In this document: piece by piece, positions 6,763 through 15,860 of the stretch
Numbering within the stretch: the first letter of the stretch is position 1
Layout of the letters: the number at the start of each line of letters is the position of its first letter
DNA from: an uncultured Clostridia bacterium
Lineage (GTDB): Bacteria > Bacillota > Clostridia > Oscillospirales > Acutalibacteraceae
Length of the DNA stretch: 41,616 bases
Assembly: GCA_937896885.1 (NCBI GenBank)
Contig: CALBNX010000037.1
Coordinates: 1 to 41,616 of the forward strand
Direction: 5' to 3'
The notes under the pieces: generated by a model
Seen by the model: only the letters and a program-made list of their open reading frames with translations
The model's database searches: none
Told to the model about the DNA's origin: nothing
Translations under genes and position numbers: made by a program

Positions 6763-7872
6763 TTGAAAAACAATCCAGTTATTATCGACCTCAAAAACAT
6801 CAGCGTAAGCTTTGACAATCAAAAAATTCTCAATAATATCAATCTCTACATCCGTGACGGTGAGTTTATCACTTTTCTCGGTCCTTCGGGTTGTGGCAAA
6901 ACAACAACTTTGCGCATAATTGCGGGCTTTTTACAACAGGATAGTGGGGACGTTATTTTTGAAGGTAAAAATATCAATGGTGTTCCTGCATATAAGCGTC
7001 AGGTTAACACCATTTTTCAGCGTTATGCACTTTTTCCACATTTGAATGTTTATGAAAATATTGCATTTGGTCTTCGCCTTAAAAAATGGAAAGAAGACGA
7101 TATTAAGGCCAAAGTCAGCGAAATGTTGACTCTCGTTAACCTTAAAGGTTTCGGCAACAGACGAATTGACTCTCTTTCAGGTGGTCAGCAACAGCGTGTT
7201 GCCATTGCCCGTGCACTTGCAGTTAATCCGAGAGTTGTGCTTCTTGACGAGCCACTTGGTGCTCTTGACTTGAAGCTTCGCAAGGATATGCAGATTGAAC
7301 TTAAAAACATTCAGCAGAAATTGGGCATAACCTTTATTTATGTTACACATGACCAAGAAGAAGCACTTTCAATGTCTGACACAGTTGTTGTTATGAATGG
7401 TGGCGAAATTCAACAGATTGGCACACCACTTGATATTTATAACGAACCCAAAAATGCTTTTGTTGCAGACTTTATCGGTGAAAGTAACATTCTTGACGGC
7501 ATTATGAAAGAAGACTTCACAGTTGAATTTAACAATATTAAATTCCAATGCGTTGACAAAGGCTTTAAGAAAAATGAGCCCGTTGACGTGGTAATACGTC
7601 CTGAAGATATTGATGTTGTGCCAGCAGAAGAAGGTATGCTTCAAGGCACAGTTACATCAGTAACATTTAAAGGTGTTCATTATGAAATTATTGTTGATAT
7701 TGATAATTTTAAATGGATGATTCAGACAACAGAAAAGAGTGAAGTTGGCGATGTAATTGGCATTTCAATTGACCCTGATGAAATGCACATTATGAAAAAA
7801 TCACAATATTCAGGTCTTTATGGTGACTATAGCTCATTCAGTGATGAGTTTGACGAGCTTTCAGAAGCTTAA
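6763..7872 (+). CDS. potA: Spermidine/putrescine ABC transporter ATP-binding protein PotA
   Basis: A 369-residue ATPase with all ABC motifs: Walker A GPSGCGKTT (about residues 44-52), signature LSGGQQQRVAIARAL, Walker B VVLLDEPLGALD and switch His in THDQEEA. A C-terminal TOBE-type regulatory domain covers about residues 245-345 (PVDVVIRPEDIDVV is typical of PotA). It powers import of polyamines through PotB and PotC. The start codon is TTG at 6763, chosen from the GGAAAGGGG ribosome site at 6746-6754. It is the first gene of potABCD. Confidence 0.95.
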   Translation: MKNNPVIIDLKNISVSFDNQKILNNINLYIRDGEFITFLGPSGCGKTTTLRIIAGFLQQDSGDVIFEGKNINGVPAYKRQVNTIFQRYALFPHLNVYENIAFGLRLKKWKEDDIKAKVSEMLTLVNLKGFGNRRIDSLSGGQQQRVAIARALAVNPRVVLLDEPLGALDLKLRKDMQIELKNIQQKLGITFIYVTHDQEEALSMSDTVVVMNGGEIQQIGTPLDIYNEPKNAFVADFIGESNILDGIMKEDFTVEFNNIKFQCVDKGFKKNEPVDVVIRPEDIDVVPAEEGMLQGTVTSVTFKGVHYEIIVDIDNFKWMIQTTEKSEVGDVIGISIDPDEMHIMKKSQYSGLYGDYSSFSDEFDELSEA

Positions 7873-7903
7873 TTTTTAATCTTTAGAAAAGGTGGTGATT
7901 ACT

Positions 7904-8731
7904 GTGAAAAAATCTTCTCTTGCACAAAAACTTCTCAATGCACCATATATGCTCTGGTCGGTACTTTTCATAGTAGCACCACTGATTATGGTTATATACT
8001 ATGCATTCACCGACACAACGGGCGCATTCACACTCTCTAATATTGCGCAAATCGGTGACTACACCAGCACCTTTATTCTCTCAATCAGTTATGGTGCAAT
8101 TGCAACGGTGATAAGTCTTATCATTGCTTATCCTTTTGCATACTTTTTAGCACAGACAAAGGCGTCATTCCAACGAGTTGCAACAATGCTTATAATGTTG
8201 CCAATGTGGATGAGTTTCCTTATTCGTACTTATTCTTGGATTACAATTTTGGGCGAGTCAGGTGTAATAAATAGCTTTTTAGGTATCTTTGGAATTGAGC
8301 CACTTAAAATGCTCAACACAGGTGGCGCAGTAGTCTTGGGTATGGTCTATAATTTCTTGCCATATATGATTTTGCCACTTTATACATCACTTTCAAAAAT
8401 GGATAATTCTCTTGTTGAAGCAGCACAGGATTTGGGCTGTAATAAGTGGTATTGTCTTAGAAAAGTTATATTCCCATTATCTGTTCCTGGAATTGCAAGT
8501 GGTGTCACAATGGTGTTCGTGCCAAGTGTCAGCACATTCTATATCACTCAAAAATTGGGCGGTGGACAGATTACACTTATTGGTGATGTTATCGAAGGTC
8601 AGTTCCAGACTGCTTATAACTATAACTTGGGTGCAGCGCTTTCACTTGTGCTTATGGTTATGATTTTAATCTGTCTTGGTGTGCTTAATTATTTCACAGA
8701 TAGTGATGATGACGGAGGTGTGCTTATATGA
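7904..8731 (+). CDS. potB: Spermidine/putrescine ABC transporter permease PotB
   Basis: About 275 residues with six membrane segments and the EAA-type coupling loop EAAQDLGCNKWYCLRKVIFPLSVPG that contacts PotA. The pattern MLPMWMSFLIRTYSWITIL is typical of PotB. GTG 7904 is chosen because AAAGGTGG at 7888-7895 is a well-spaced ribosome site; earlier in-frame GTG codons at 7892 and 7895 lie inside that site. It follows potA by 31 bases and overlaps potC by 4 (ATGA). Confidence 0.93.
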   Translation: MKKSSLAQKLLNAPYMLWSVLFIVAPLIMVIYYAFTDTTGAFTLSNIAQIGDYTSTFILSISYGAIATVISLIIAYPFAYFLAQTKASFQRVATMLIMLPMWMSFLIRTYSWITILGESGVINSFLGIFGIEPLKMLNTGGAVVLGMVYNFLPYMILPLYTSLSKMDNSLVEAAQDLGCNKWYCLRKVIFPLSVPGIASGVTMVFVPSVSTFYITQKLGGGQITLIGDVIEGQFQTAYNYNLGAALSLVLMVMILICLGVLNYFTDSDDDGGVLI

Positions 8732-9558
8732 CAAAGACTTCTCCATTATCAAAGTTTTATTTAGCGCTCGTTTTCGTGTTCCTTTATGCACCGATGGTTG
8801 TTATGATGGTGTTTTCATTCAACGGAACAGAAAGCACATACATCTTTGAAGGATTCTCACTTCAATGGTATGAAAAACTTTTCCACGACAAAGCTACAAT
8901 GGATGCTCTCAAAAATACAGTTGTGTTAGCGGTGATTTCAGCAACAATCGCAACAGTATTGGGCACAATGGCAAGTGTGGGAATTAATGCAATGCGCAAT
9001 AAATTTGTTAAGTCATCAGTAATGACAGTTACAAATATTCCTATGATGAACCCTGAAATCGTTACAGGTATCTCAATGATGCTCTTGTTCGTTTTCGCAG
9101 GTGTAATGTTCAACAGAAAAGATGTTCTTGGCTTCTGGACTATTTTAATTGCTCACGTAACATTCCAGTTGCCCTATGTAATTCTTTCTATATTACCAAA
9201 ACTCAAACAGACTGATAACAGAATTTTTGAAGCAGCTCAAGACTTGGGTTGCCACCCTGTCAAAGCATTCTTCAAAGTGGTTTTCCCTGCAATTTTGCCG
9301 GGTATTATTTCAGGTGCGATTATGGCATTTACATTGTCACTTGATGATTTCATTATTAGTTATTTTACAAACGGACCTGATTTTCAGACTTTGCCTATTC
9401 ATATTTTCTCAATGACAAAGAAGAGAGTTAAACCGGATATGTATGCTCTTTCAACTCTCATTTTTGGTGCAATGTTTGTTCTCTTGATTCTTATGAATGT
9501 GGCACAGTCACGCTCTGATAAGAAACAGAGAAAAAAACAAAGGGAGGGTAACGAATGA
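8728..9558 (+). CDS. potC: Spermidine/putrescine ABC transporter permease PotC
   Basis: 276 residues with six membrane segments and the coupling loop EAAQDLGCHPVKAFFKVVFPAILPG. PMMNPEIVTGISMMLLF and FTLSLDDFIISYF are hallmark PotC segments. With PotB it forms the membrane channel. ATGA overlaps on both sides (8728-8731 with potB, 9555-9558 with potD) give strict translational coupling. The C-terminus is strongly basic (SRSDKKQRKKQREG). Confidence 0.94.
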   Translation: MTKTSPLSKFYLALVFVFLYAPMVVMMVFSFNGTESTYIFEGFSLQWYEKLFHDKATMDALKNTVVLAVISATIATVLGTMASVGINAMRNKFVKSSVMTVTNIPMMNPEIVTGISMMLLFVFAGVMFNRKDVLGFWTILIAHVTFQLPYVILSILPKLKQTDNRIFEAAQDLGCHPVKAFFKVVFPAILPGIISGAIMAFTLSLDDFIISYFTNGPDFQTLPIHIFSMTKKRVKPDMYALSTLIFGAMFVLLILMNVAQSRSDKKQRKKQREGNE

Positions 9559-10772
9559 AAAAACTTCTCTCTTTGACAATTTCTTTTCTTGTGTTGATTT
9601 CTGCTTTTGTTATCCCAACTTTTGCAGAGGATGAAATCTTTTCAGCTGACACAATAGAATACTATAAAAATCTTGGTCTTCAGGGCACAGTGCTCAATGT
9701 TTATAACTGGGGCGAATATATTGATGACGAAGAAGTTGATGTTATCAGCGAATTTGAGCGCCTTACAGGTTGCGATGTTAACTACACAACATTTGAGTCA
9801 AATGAGAATATGTATTCAAAGCTCTCTGGTGGTGGCGTAAGTTACGATATAATTATCCCGTCGGACTATATGGTTGAGCGCCTTATTTCAGAAGATATGC
9901 TCTTGCCACTTGACTATAATAATATTCCAAACTTTGATAAATATTTCGATAATGAGAAATATGGCAATTTAATTGAAAACGGAATTAAAGATTATGGTGT
10001 AATTTATAATGTGGGAACAACAATTCTTATTTATAATAAGAATTTTGTAAAAGAAGCACCAACGAGCTGGAAAGTGCTTTGGGATGAACAATATCAAGGT
10101 AAAGTTTTAATGTTTAATAACCCACGAGATTCTTTTGCTATCGCGCAGTTTGTGTTGGGGCAAAGCATTAATACAACAAACAAGGAAGATTGGGATAAAG
10201 CAGCAGAACTTTTATTAGAACAACGTCAAAAGGTTAAACCCGAATATGTAATGGACGAAGTCTTTATTAAGATGGAAAGTGGCGAATATGCATTTGCTAC
10301 TTACTATGCAGGGGACTATGAATTGATGGTTGAAAATAACCCTGATTTAGGTTTTGCATTTCCTGAAGAAGGCGTTAACACTTTCTATGATGCAATGTGT
10401 ATTCCAAGTGCCTCACAGAATAAAAAGGGTGCAGAAGCATTTATAAACTTTATGTTAGAGCCTGAAATTGCACTTGCCAACGCAGAATATATTTATTATG
10501 CAACACCTAACAAAGCAGTTTTGGAAAACGAAGATTATTCACTCATTGACAGCGAAGCCGTTTATCCTGAAACTGTTGAGAACAGTCAGGCATTCCATAA
10601 TCTTCCAACAGACACATTGCAATATATGAATAATCTCTGGATGAAGGTCAAGGGCGAAAATAATACACAGGGATTATATGTAGGATTTTTCTCTGTGATT
10701 ATTTTGGTTGTGATTATCATAATTGCACACATAATCAAAAAAGCAAAAATGAAGAAATATTATAATGTATAA
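9555..10772 (+). CDS. potD: Polyamine-binding protein PotD with C-terminal membrane anchor
   Basis: 405 residues. An N-terminal signal peptide (LLSLTISFLVLISAFVIPTFA) lacks a lipobox cysteine. The periplasmic-binding-protein type 2 fold follows, with the PotD segments LNVYNWGEYIDDEEV, VSYDIIIPSDYMVERLI, LPLDYNNIPNF and YATPNKAVLE. Instead of a lipid anchor the protein ends in a hydrophobic helix (about residues 372-393, VGFFSVIILVVIIIIAHIIK) and a basic tail, so it is probably held in the membrane by its C-terminus with the binding domain outside. Gram-positive PotD proteins are usually lipoproteins or fused to a permease, so this is a variant. Last gene of the operon, followed by a terminator. 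Confidence 0.93.
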   Translation: MKKLLSLTISFLVLISAFVIPTFAEDEIFSADTIEYYKNLGLQGTVLNVYNWGEYIDDEEVDVISEFERLTGCDVNYTTFESNENMYSKLSGGGVSYDIIIPSDYMVERLISEDMLLPLDYNNIPNFDKYFDNEKYGNLIENGIKDYGVIYNVGTTILIYNKNFVKEAPTSWKVLWDEQYQGKVLMFNNPRDSFAIAQFVLGQSINTTNKEDWDKAAELLLEQRQKVKPEYVMDEVFIKMESGEYAFATYYAGDYELMVENNPDLGFAFPEEGVNTFYDAMCIPSASQNKKGAEAFINFMLEPEIALANAEYIYYATPNKAVLENEDYSLIDSEAVYPETVENSQAFHNLPTDTLQYMNNLWMKVKGENNTQGLYVGFFSVIILVVIIIIAHIIKKAKMKKYYNV

Positions 10773-10775
10773 AGA

Positions 10776-10806
10776 AAAGGACTTATTCAAAGCGAATAAG
10801 TCCTTT
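10776..10806. terminator. Rho-independent terminator between potD and ung
   Basis: Perfect 13 bp stem (AAAGGACTTATTC and complement) with a 5-base loop, followed by ATTTTATTT on the plus strand. The stop codon of ung on the other strand lies in the right arm, and a T-rich stretch follows on the minus side too, so it can serve both genes. Confidence 0.82.
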
Positions 10807-11473
10807 ATTTTATTTGCCAGTCAATTTCAGGGCGTCCCTTTGATTTCAAAAATTCATTTGCTTTTTTGAAATGATTATTGCCGAAAAATCCGTTATAAGC
10901 AGAAAGGGGACTAGGGTGTGCCGATTCTAACACAAGGTGATTTGGGTTAGTAATGATTTTATTTTTTGCTCTTGCGTTTGCACCCCAAAGCAAAAATACC
11001 ATTGGCTCTGGCCTTTGGTTAAGAAGAGAAATAATATTGTCTGTGAAAACTTCCCAACCCATTCCTTTGTGTGAATTAGGTTGACTCTCTCTTACTGTTA
11101 AAACCGTATTGAGCATCAATACACCTTGCTCTGCCCAATATGTAAGCTCGCCGTGGTCAGGGATTTGATAGCCATATTCAGCATAAATTTCTTTATACAT
11201 ATTCTGTAAAGATGGTGGCGCTTTAACACCCTTTTTAACCGAAAAGCAAAGTCCATGTGCCTGATTTGGTTGATGATATGGGTCTTGACCAAGCATCACA
11301 ACTTTAACATCTTTATAGTCTGTGTATTTAAGTGCATTGAATATATCGTTCATATTGGGATATATGGTCTGTGTTTTATATTCTTGCACTAAAAATTTTC
11401 TCAAATTGAGATAATAGGGCTTTTGAAATTCGTCTTTTAAGAGAATATCCCAAGAATTATTAAACTGTACCAT
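10805..11473 (-). CDS. ung: Uracil-DNA glycosylase (family 1)
   Basis: About 222 residues, a normal length. Motif A GQDPYHQPNQAHGLCFSV holds the catalytic Asp, and the DNA-binding loop HPSPLSAYNGF holds the conserved His and Leu (usual form HPSPLSAHRGF, here with Tyr-Asn). It removes uracil from DNA. ATG 11473 is preferred because GAGAG lies 8 bases upstream; an in-frame TTG at 11488 would add five residues. The start lies inside the end of murC (murC stop at 11460), so the two genes overlap and are coupled, which is an uncommon pairing. Confidence 0.95.
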   Translation of the reverse strand: MVQFNNSWDILLKDEFQKPYYLNLRKFLVQEYKTQTIYPNMNDIFNALKYTDYKDVKVVMLGQDPYHQPNQAHGLCFSVKKGVKAPPSLQNMYKEIYAEYGYQIPDHGELTYWAEQGVLMLNTVLTVRESQPNSHKGMGWEVFTDNIISLLNQRPEPMVFLLWGANARAKNKIITNPNHLVLESAHPSPLSAYNGFFGNNHFKKANEFLKSKGRPEIDWQIK

Positions 11474-12845
11474 TTTTAAGTCTCTCAATCATCATAAATG
11501 CAGATTTATAAATGTCACCACAACCCATAGTGAGCACAAGGTCACCTGCTTTTGCATTTTTCACAACATAATCTGCAACTTCTTCTTGTGTGTTAAACCA
11601 AACAGAATTTGGAATCTTCTCTGCTAACTGTGAAGTGTAAATGTCATAAGTATTCACTTCGCGTGAGCCCATAATCTCTGTCATAACACATCTGTCAGGG
11701 ATTTTAAGCACATCGACAAATTCATCAAAATGCATTGCAGTTCTTGAATATGTGAATGGTTGGAACACGGCCCAAACTGTGTTATATCCCATCTTCATTG
11801 CTGCTTCAAGAGTAACTTTGAGTTCAGCGGGGTGGTGGGCATAGTCATCAATAAAATCAATGCCATTATATGTTCCCAAATCTTCAAAACGACGACCTGC
11901 ACCTTTGAATTCCTGTAATCCCTTAATACAATCTTCGAATTTTGCACCTGAATAAATTGCAGATGCAATAGCAGCAAGAGCATTGAGCACATTGTGAATG
12001 CCTGGGATTGAAAGTTCAATGCTACCTAATTTTTCGCCTTTATACATTACATCAAACTTCGTAAATGCACCCTTATATTCTTCTACATTTTCAGCATAGT
12101 AGTCATTTTTCTTGTCAAAACCAAATGAAATCATCTCTTTGCCCTTAATGTCTTTTATGGCTTTAAGGGTATTTTCATCATCACCGTTGTAAATTATTGC
12201 TTTTGTAGCAGATGACGCAAATTTTGTAAAACTTAAAATAAGATTTTCCATTGTCTTGAAATATTCAAGGTGGTCCTCGTCAATGTTGAGAATAACTGCA
12301 ACATCAGGACTCATTTTTAAAAATGTGTCTTGATATTCACAAGATTCCATAACAATAGTTTCGGTTTGACCAACTCGACCATAAGAGTTAGTGAGTGGTA
12401 ATTTGCCGCCGATTACTGCTGATGGGTCAAGACCAGCTTCAATCATAGTCTGCACAGTTAAAGATGTAACAGTAGTCTTGCCGTGAGTACCACAAATACC
12501 AATGCAATTTGTGAACTGACGAGAAACTTCGCCCAATAATTCAGCTCTTTGGAATGTTGGAATACCGCTATCAAGTGCTGCTTTAAGTTCAGGGTTTTCT
12601 TTTGAAATAGCAGCAGAATAAACAACCATCTCTGCGCCTTCTATATTTTCGGCACGCTGTCCCATCATAACTTTGATTCCCATTTTGCGAATACGCTCAA
12701 CGATTGAACTTTCGTTATTGTCAGAACCTTGTAAGGTGTAACCCTTGCTGTGAAGAATTTCGGCGAGTGGACACATACCACTACCACCAATTCCAATAAA
12801 ATGTATTGTTTTTACAGTTTTTAAAACCTTTGAAATATCGTTCAT
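11460..12845 (-). CDS. murC: UDP-N-acetylmuramate--L-alanine ligase
   Basis: About 461 residues. N-terminal Rossmann segment IHFIGIGGSGMCPLAEIL, ATP loop GICGTHGKTTVTSL, Mur ligase core NIDEDHLEYF, and the C-terminal domain beginning near DDYAHHPAELKVTLEAA. It adds the first alanine of the peptidoglycan stem peptide in the cytoplasm. ATG 12845 is chosen: GGTGG precedes it with normal spacing, while an upstream in-frame GTG at 12857 lies in the ribosome site. First gene of a murC-ung transcript. Confidence 0.96.
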   Translation of the reverse strand: MNDISKVLKTVKTIHFIGIGGSGMCPLAEILHSKGYTLQGSDNNESSIVERIRKMGIKVMMGQRAENIEGAEMVVYSAAISKENPELKAALDSGIPTFQRAELLGEVSRQFTNCIGICGTHGKTTVTSLTVQTMIEAGLDPSAVIGGKLPLTNSYGRVGQTETIVMESCEYQDTFLKMSPDVAVILNIDEDHLEYFKTMENLILSFTKFASSATKAIIYNGDDENTLKAIKDIKGKEMISFGFDKKNDYYAENVEEYKGAFTKFDVMYKGEKLGSIELSIPGIHNVLNALAAIASAIYSGAKFEDCIKGLQEFKGAGRRFEDLGTYNGIDFIDDYAHHPAELKVTLEAAMKMGYNTVWAVFQPFTYSRTAMHFDEFVDVLKIPDRCVMTEIMGSREVNTYDIYTSQLAEKIPNSVWFNTQEEVADYVVKNAKAGDLVLTMGCGDIYKSAFMMIERLKNGTV

Positions 12846-12899
12846 TTTTATCACCACCCATTATTATATTGTATTTTTATAAAAAATTAAACCCCTAAT

Positions 12900-12927
12900 C
12901 ACCAAAATTTTGAAAAAACATAACATA
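12900..12927 (+). promoter_or_regulatory. Candidate sigma-K promoter of dpaAB
   Basis: CACC at 12900-12903, a gap of 15 bases, then CATAACATA at 12919-12927. The sigma-K consensus is an AC-containing -35 and a CATAnnnTA -10, so the -10 fits fully. Sigma-K drives the dipicolinate synthase operon in the mother cell of Bacillus subtilis, so site and gene agree. There is no good sigma-A promoter in the same stretch. Confidence 0.6.
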
Positions 12928-12950
12928 GTAGTAGGCAAGGGGGATTATTT

Positions 12951-13796
12951 ATGAGAAATATCGTAATAGTTGGTGGAGATAAAAGACAAAAATACCTTAA
13001 AGAATATTTAGTGGCACAGGGCTTTGATGTTTCGTCCTATGGGCTTTTTGATTGGGATGATGATACGGATAAACTTAAAAGTGTGCTTCGAGAAGATTCT
13101 TTGGTGGTGCTTCCACTTCCTGCAACACGAAACGACCAGACAATTATAATGCCATTTTCAAAACGAGAAATGTCCATTGACCGACTGATTTCATTTTTAG
13201 GTCGTGAAAATCTTGTTTTCGGAGGAATAATTAAAGGTGAGTTGCTCTCGCGACTTCGAGAGACAGAAATCCCCTTTGTTGATTATTATGACGACTCTTT
13301 TATAGAGAAAAACGCAGTTTTAACGGCTTTCGGTACACTCAAAATCTTGCTTGAACACATTGATTTTGCATTGCCTTTAGGTAAATATGCCATCACGGGT
13401 TATGGTAGAGTCGGCAAAGAAGCAGTTGCACTTTTAAAGGCTCTTTCTTGCGATATAACCGTCTTTGCCCGCAATCCATCACAAAGAGAAGATGCAATAA
13501 TTAAAGGTTGCAAGGCTTTGAATATTGCCGACCTTTCAACTTGTGCTAACGATTTTGATGTGATAATCAACACAGTGCCAAAGAATATAATTTTTGAAGA
13601 TACTCTTAAAAACATAGATAAAAACACAAAAATAATCGAACTTGCTTCTGCGCCTTATGGTTTGAATTTTGATTTAGCCAGAAAATATAGCGTTGATGTA
13701 ATTAAAGCGTTTGGATTGCCGGGTAAATACACACCCAAAACAGCAGGGGAGATTATAGGCAAAAAAATCCAAGAACATTTGCAAAAGGAGGAGTAA
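12951..13796 (+). CDS. dpaA: Dipicolinate synthase subunit A
   Basis: 281 residues. N-terminal domain with IVIVGGDKRQKYLKEYL and LVVLPLPATRNDQTI, then a Rossmann domain with the NAD(P)-binding loop YAITGYGRVGKEAV (about residues 147-160) and VIINTVPKNI. With DpaB it oxidises dihydrodipicolinate-derived substrate to dipicolinic acid in the mother cell; dipicolinate is then loaded into the spore core. The gene shows that the organism forms, or recently formed, endospores. A GGGGGATT ribosome site precedes ATG 12951, and dpaB starts two bases after its stop. Confidence 0.94.
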   Translation: MRNIVIVGGDKRQKYLKEYLVAQGFDVSSYGLFDWDDDTDKLKSVLREDSLVVLPLPATRNDQTIIMPFSKREMSIDRLISFLGRENLVFGGIIKGELLSRLRETEIPFVDYYDDSFIEKNAVLTAFGTLKILLEHIDFALPLGKYAITGYGRVGKEAVALLKALSCDITVFARNPSQREDAIIKGCKALNIADLSTCANDFDVIINTVPKNIIFEDTLKNIDKNTKIIELASAPYGLNFDLARKYSVDVIKAFGLPGKYTPKTAGEIIGKKIQEHLQKEE

Positions 13797-13798
13797 AA

Positions 13799-14374
13799 AT
13801 GAGCAAAGAAACTGTGGGGTTTGCCTTGTGTGGTTCCTTTTGCACATTCAAAAAAGTAATCCCACAAATGAAAAAATTGGTTGATGAGGGTTATAAGGTA
13901 ATCCCAATTATGTCACCCACGGCATATTCGACGGATACTCGTTTCGGCAAGGCCGAAGATTTTAATAAAGAAATCGAAGAAATGTGCAATGAGAAAATCA
14001 TATACACAATAAGTGGAGCAGAGCCAATCGGACCAAAAGAATTGCTTGATGTGTTGATTATCGCACCGTGCACGGGTAATACACTCGGCAAACTATCTAA
14101 TGGGATAAGTGACACTTCAGTAACTCTTGCGACAAAGGCGCATTTGAGAAACCAGAGACCAGTAATTATTGCCGTTTCAACTAATGATGCTCTCGGCACA
14201 AGTGCTCGAAATATCGGTACTTTAATGAATAGTAAACATATTTACTTTGTGCCAATGCGACAAGATGACCATATTAATAAACCAAACTCAATCGTGGCAG
14301 ATTTTAAATATATTCCTGAAACAGTAAAAGAAGTGCTTGCAACAAGCAAACAACCACAACCGATACTCTTATAA
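13799..14374 (+). CDS. dpaB: Dipicolinate synthase subunit B
   Basis: 191 residues, flavoprotein (DFP/UbiX-like) fold: TVGFALCGSFCTFKKVIPQM at the start, VIPIMSPTAYSTDTRFG, LIIAPCTGNTLGKLSNGI (the family PCTGNT loop) and a late KHIYFVPMRQDD. It pairs with DpaA in dipicolinate synthase. AAAGGAGGAG at the end of dpaA provides a strong ribosome site. The normal family length is about 195-200. Confidence 0.95.
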   Translation: MSKETVGFALCGSFCTFKKVIPQMKKLVDEGYKVIPIMSPTAYSTDTRFGKAEDFNKEIEEMCNEKIIYTISGAEPIGPKELLDVLIIAPCTGNTLGKLSNGISDTSVTLATKAHLRNQRPVIIAVSTNDALGTSARNIGTLMNSKHIYFVPMRQDDHINKPNSIVADFKYIPETVKEVLATSKQPQPILL

Positions 14375-14395
14375 GTGCAGAACGACAAAAATAAA

Positions 14396-14420
14396 AAAGG
14401 CAGAGATTTTCTCTGCCTTT
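14396..14420 (-). terminator. Terminator of the M18 aminopeptidase operon
   Basis: Arms AAAGGCAGAG and CTCTGCCTTT with a 5-base loop; on the minus strand it runs into TTTTTTAT. It is enclosed by a wider imperfect inverted pair (AAGTGCAGAACG at about 14374-14385 and CGTTTTGCACTT at about 14428-14439), and TGCACTT is repeated after it. On the plus strand it may also stop dpaAB transcription, though the T-run there is short. Confidence 0.7.
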
Positions 14421-14449
14421 AACTCTGCGTTTTGCACTTTGCACTTTAT

Positions 14450-15841
14450 TTATTTCTGTTCAAAGAACACTTTGAATGCACGATATGCCATATACACATC
14501 AAGTTTTGAAACAACTTCCATTGGTGCGTGCATTGAAAGAACAGGCACGCCAAGGTCGATTGTGTCAATGTCAAGGTTAGCAACATACATAGCAACTGTA
14601 CCGCCGCCACCTGCGTCAACCTTGCCAAGCTCACCAATCTGCCATACAACATCGTTTGCATTGAGCATTCTGCGAATTTTACCTATATATTCAGCAGAAG
14701 CGTCAGATGTTCCACTCTTGCCACGAGCACCTGTGTATTTTGTAATAACAACACCGTTATTAACAAATGAACAGTTTTTGCGTTCACTCACTTCTGGGAA
14801 TGTTGGGTCAAATGCAGCGTTAACATCAGCTGAAAGACATTCTGACTTTGAAAGCACTCTCCAAGGCTCAACTCCACCCATAACTGCCAAATCGTGTATA
14901 AAATATTTCATATATGATGAGTTAAGACCTGTGTTACCGTCAGAACCGATTTCTTCCTTGTCAGTAAGAACTGTAAGGCAAGTATATTCAGGGCTTTCCA
15001 CATCAAAAATTGCTTGTGCAGCAGGGTAAGCACAAACCTTGTCATCGTGACCATAAGCACCGATTAAGCTTCTGTCAAAACCGATGTCGCGAGCCTTGAA
15101 TGCAGGTACAAGTTCAAGCTCTGCACTAAGGAAATCACCTTCGGTGATGCCATATTTTTCGTTAAGAATTTTAATGATGTTGAGTTTAACCTTGTCAGCA
15201 CCTTCGTCTTTTGAGAAAGGACGACTACCAATTAAGATGTTGAGCTGTTCACCCTTAATGCCCTCACTCATTGTCTGCTTCATCTGGTCCTGTGCCAAAT
15301 GTGGAAGAAGGTCAGTAACGCAGAATTGTGGGTCGTCATCATCTTCACCGATAGTTACTTTTACACTTTCACCGTTTGCCTTAACAACAACACCGTGAAG
15401 TGCTAACGGAATAGCAGTCCATTGATATTTTTTAATTCCACCATAGTAATGTGTCTTGAAATATGCAAGATTAGAATCTTCATAAAGTGGGTTTGGTTTA
15501 AGGTCAAGACGAGGTGAGTCAATATGTGCAGCAGAGATTTTAACACCTTCTGCAATGCTCTTTTTACCGAAAACGCAAAGAATGATTGCCTTGTTTCTGT
15601 TGTTAAAATAAACCTTATCACCTGCGTTGTATTTCTTTGTGTTGTCAAATTCTGTATAGCCACGGCTTTCTGCTTCTTTTACGAAAAACTCAACAGATTC
15701 ACGCTCAATTTTTGCAAAGTCCAAATAATCTTTATAACCCTCACAAAAATCATCAGCAGCCTTTACTGTTGCGTCATCAACTGTTTCCATAGCGTGCTTA
15801 GGCTCATAGAAAAGTTCTTTTTTCATTTCATTTAAATCCAT
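14450..15841 (-). CDS. apeB: M18 family aminopeptidase
   Basis: About 463 residues. The two-metal active site is visible in AAHIDSPRLDLKPNPLY, VLTDKEEIGSDGNTGL, the later GGVEPWRVLSKSE region and the C-terminal SMHAPMEVVSKLDV. M18 enzymes are cytoplasmic dodecameric aminopeptidases that remove N-terminal, often acidic, residues from peptides. ATG 15841 is chosen because GAAAGGAG lies 7 bases upstream; an in-frame ATG at 15871 would overlap coaE. It is the last gene of the six-gene operon, 19 bases after coaE. Confidence 0.93.
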   Translation of the reverse strand: MDLNEMKKELFYEPKHAMETVDDATVKAADDFCEGYKDYLDFAKIERESVEFFVKEAESRGYTEFDNTKKYNAGDKVYFNNRNKAIILCVFGKKSIAEGVKISAAHIDSPRLDLKPNPLYEDSNLAYFKTHYYGGIKKYQWTAIPLALHGVVVKANGESVKVTIGEDDDDPQFCVTDLLPHLAQDQMKQTMSEGIKGEQLNILIGSRPFSKDEGADKVKLNIIKILNEKYGITEGDFLSAELELVPAFKARDIGFDRSLIGAYGHDDKVCAYPAAQAIFDVESPEYTCLTVLTDKEEIGSDGNTGLNSSYMKYFIHDLAVMGGVEPWRVLSKSECLSADVNAAFDPTFPEVSERKNCSFVNNGVVITKYTGARGKSGTSDASAEYIGKIRRMLNANDVVWQIGELGKVDAGGGGTVAMYVANLDIDTIDLGVPVLSMHAPMEVVSKLDVYMAYRAFKVFFEQK

Positions 15842-15860
15842 ATTTATATACTCCTTTCGG

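Noticed and set aside
7892..7903. Upstream GTG starts for potB
   Set aside because: These codons lie within the ribosome binding site AAAGGTGG; GTG 7904 has proper spacing.
14337..15029. Open frame of 230 codons on the plus strand
   Set aside because: It lies antisense to the M18 aminopeptidase, whose motifs are complete, and has a Ser/Thr-rich shadow composition.
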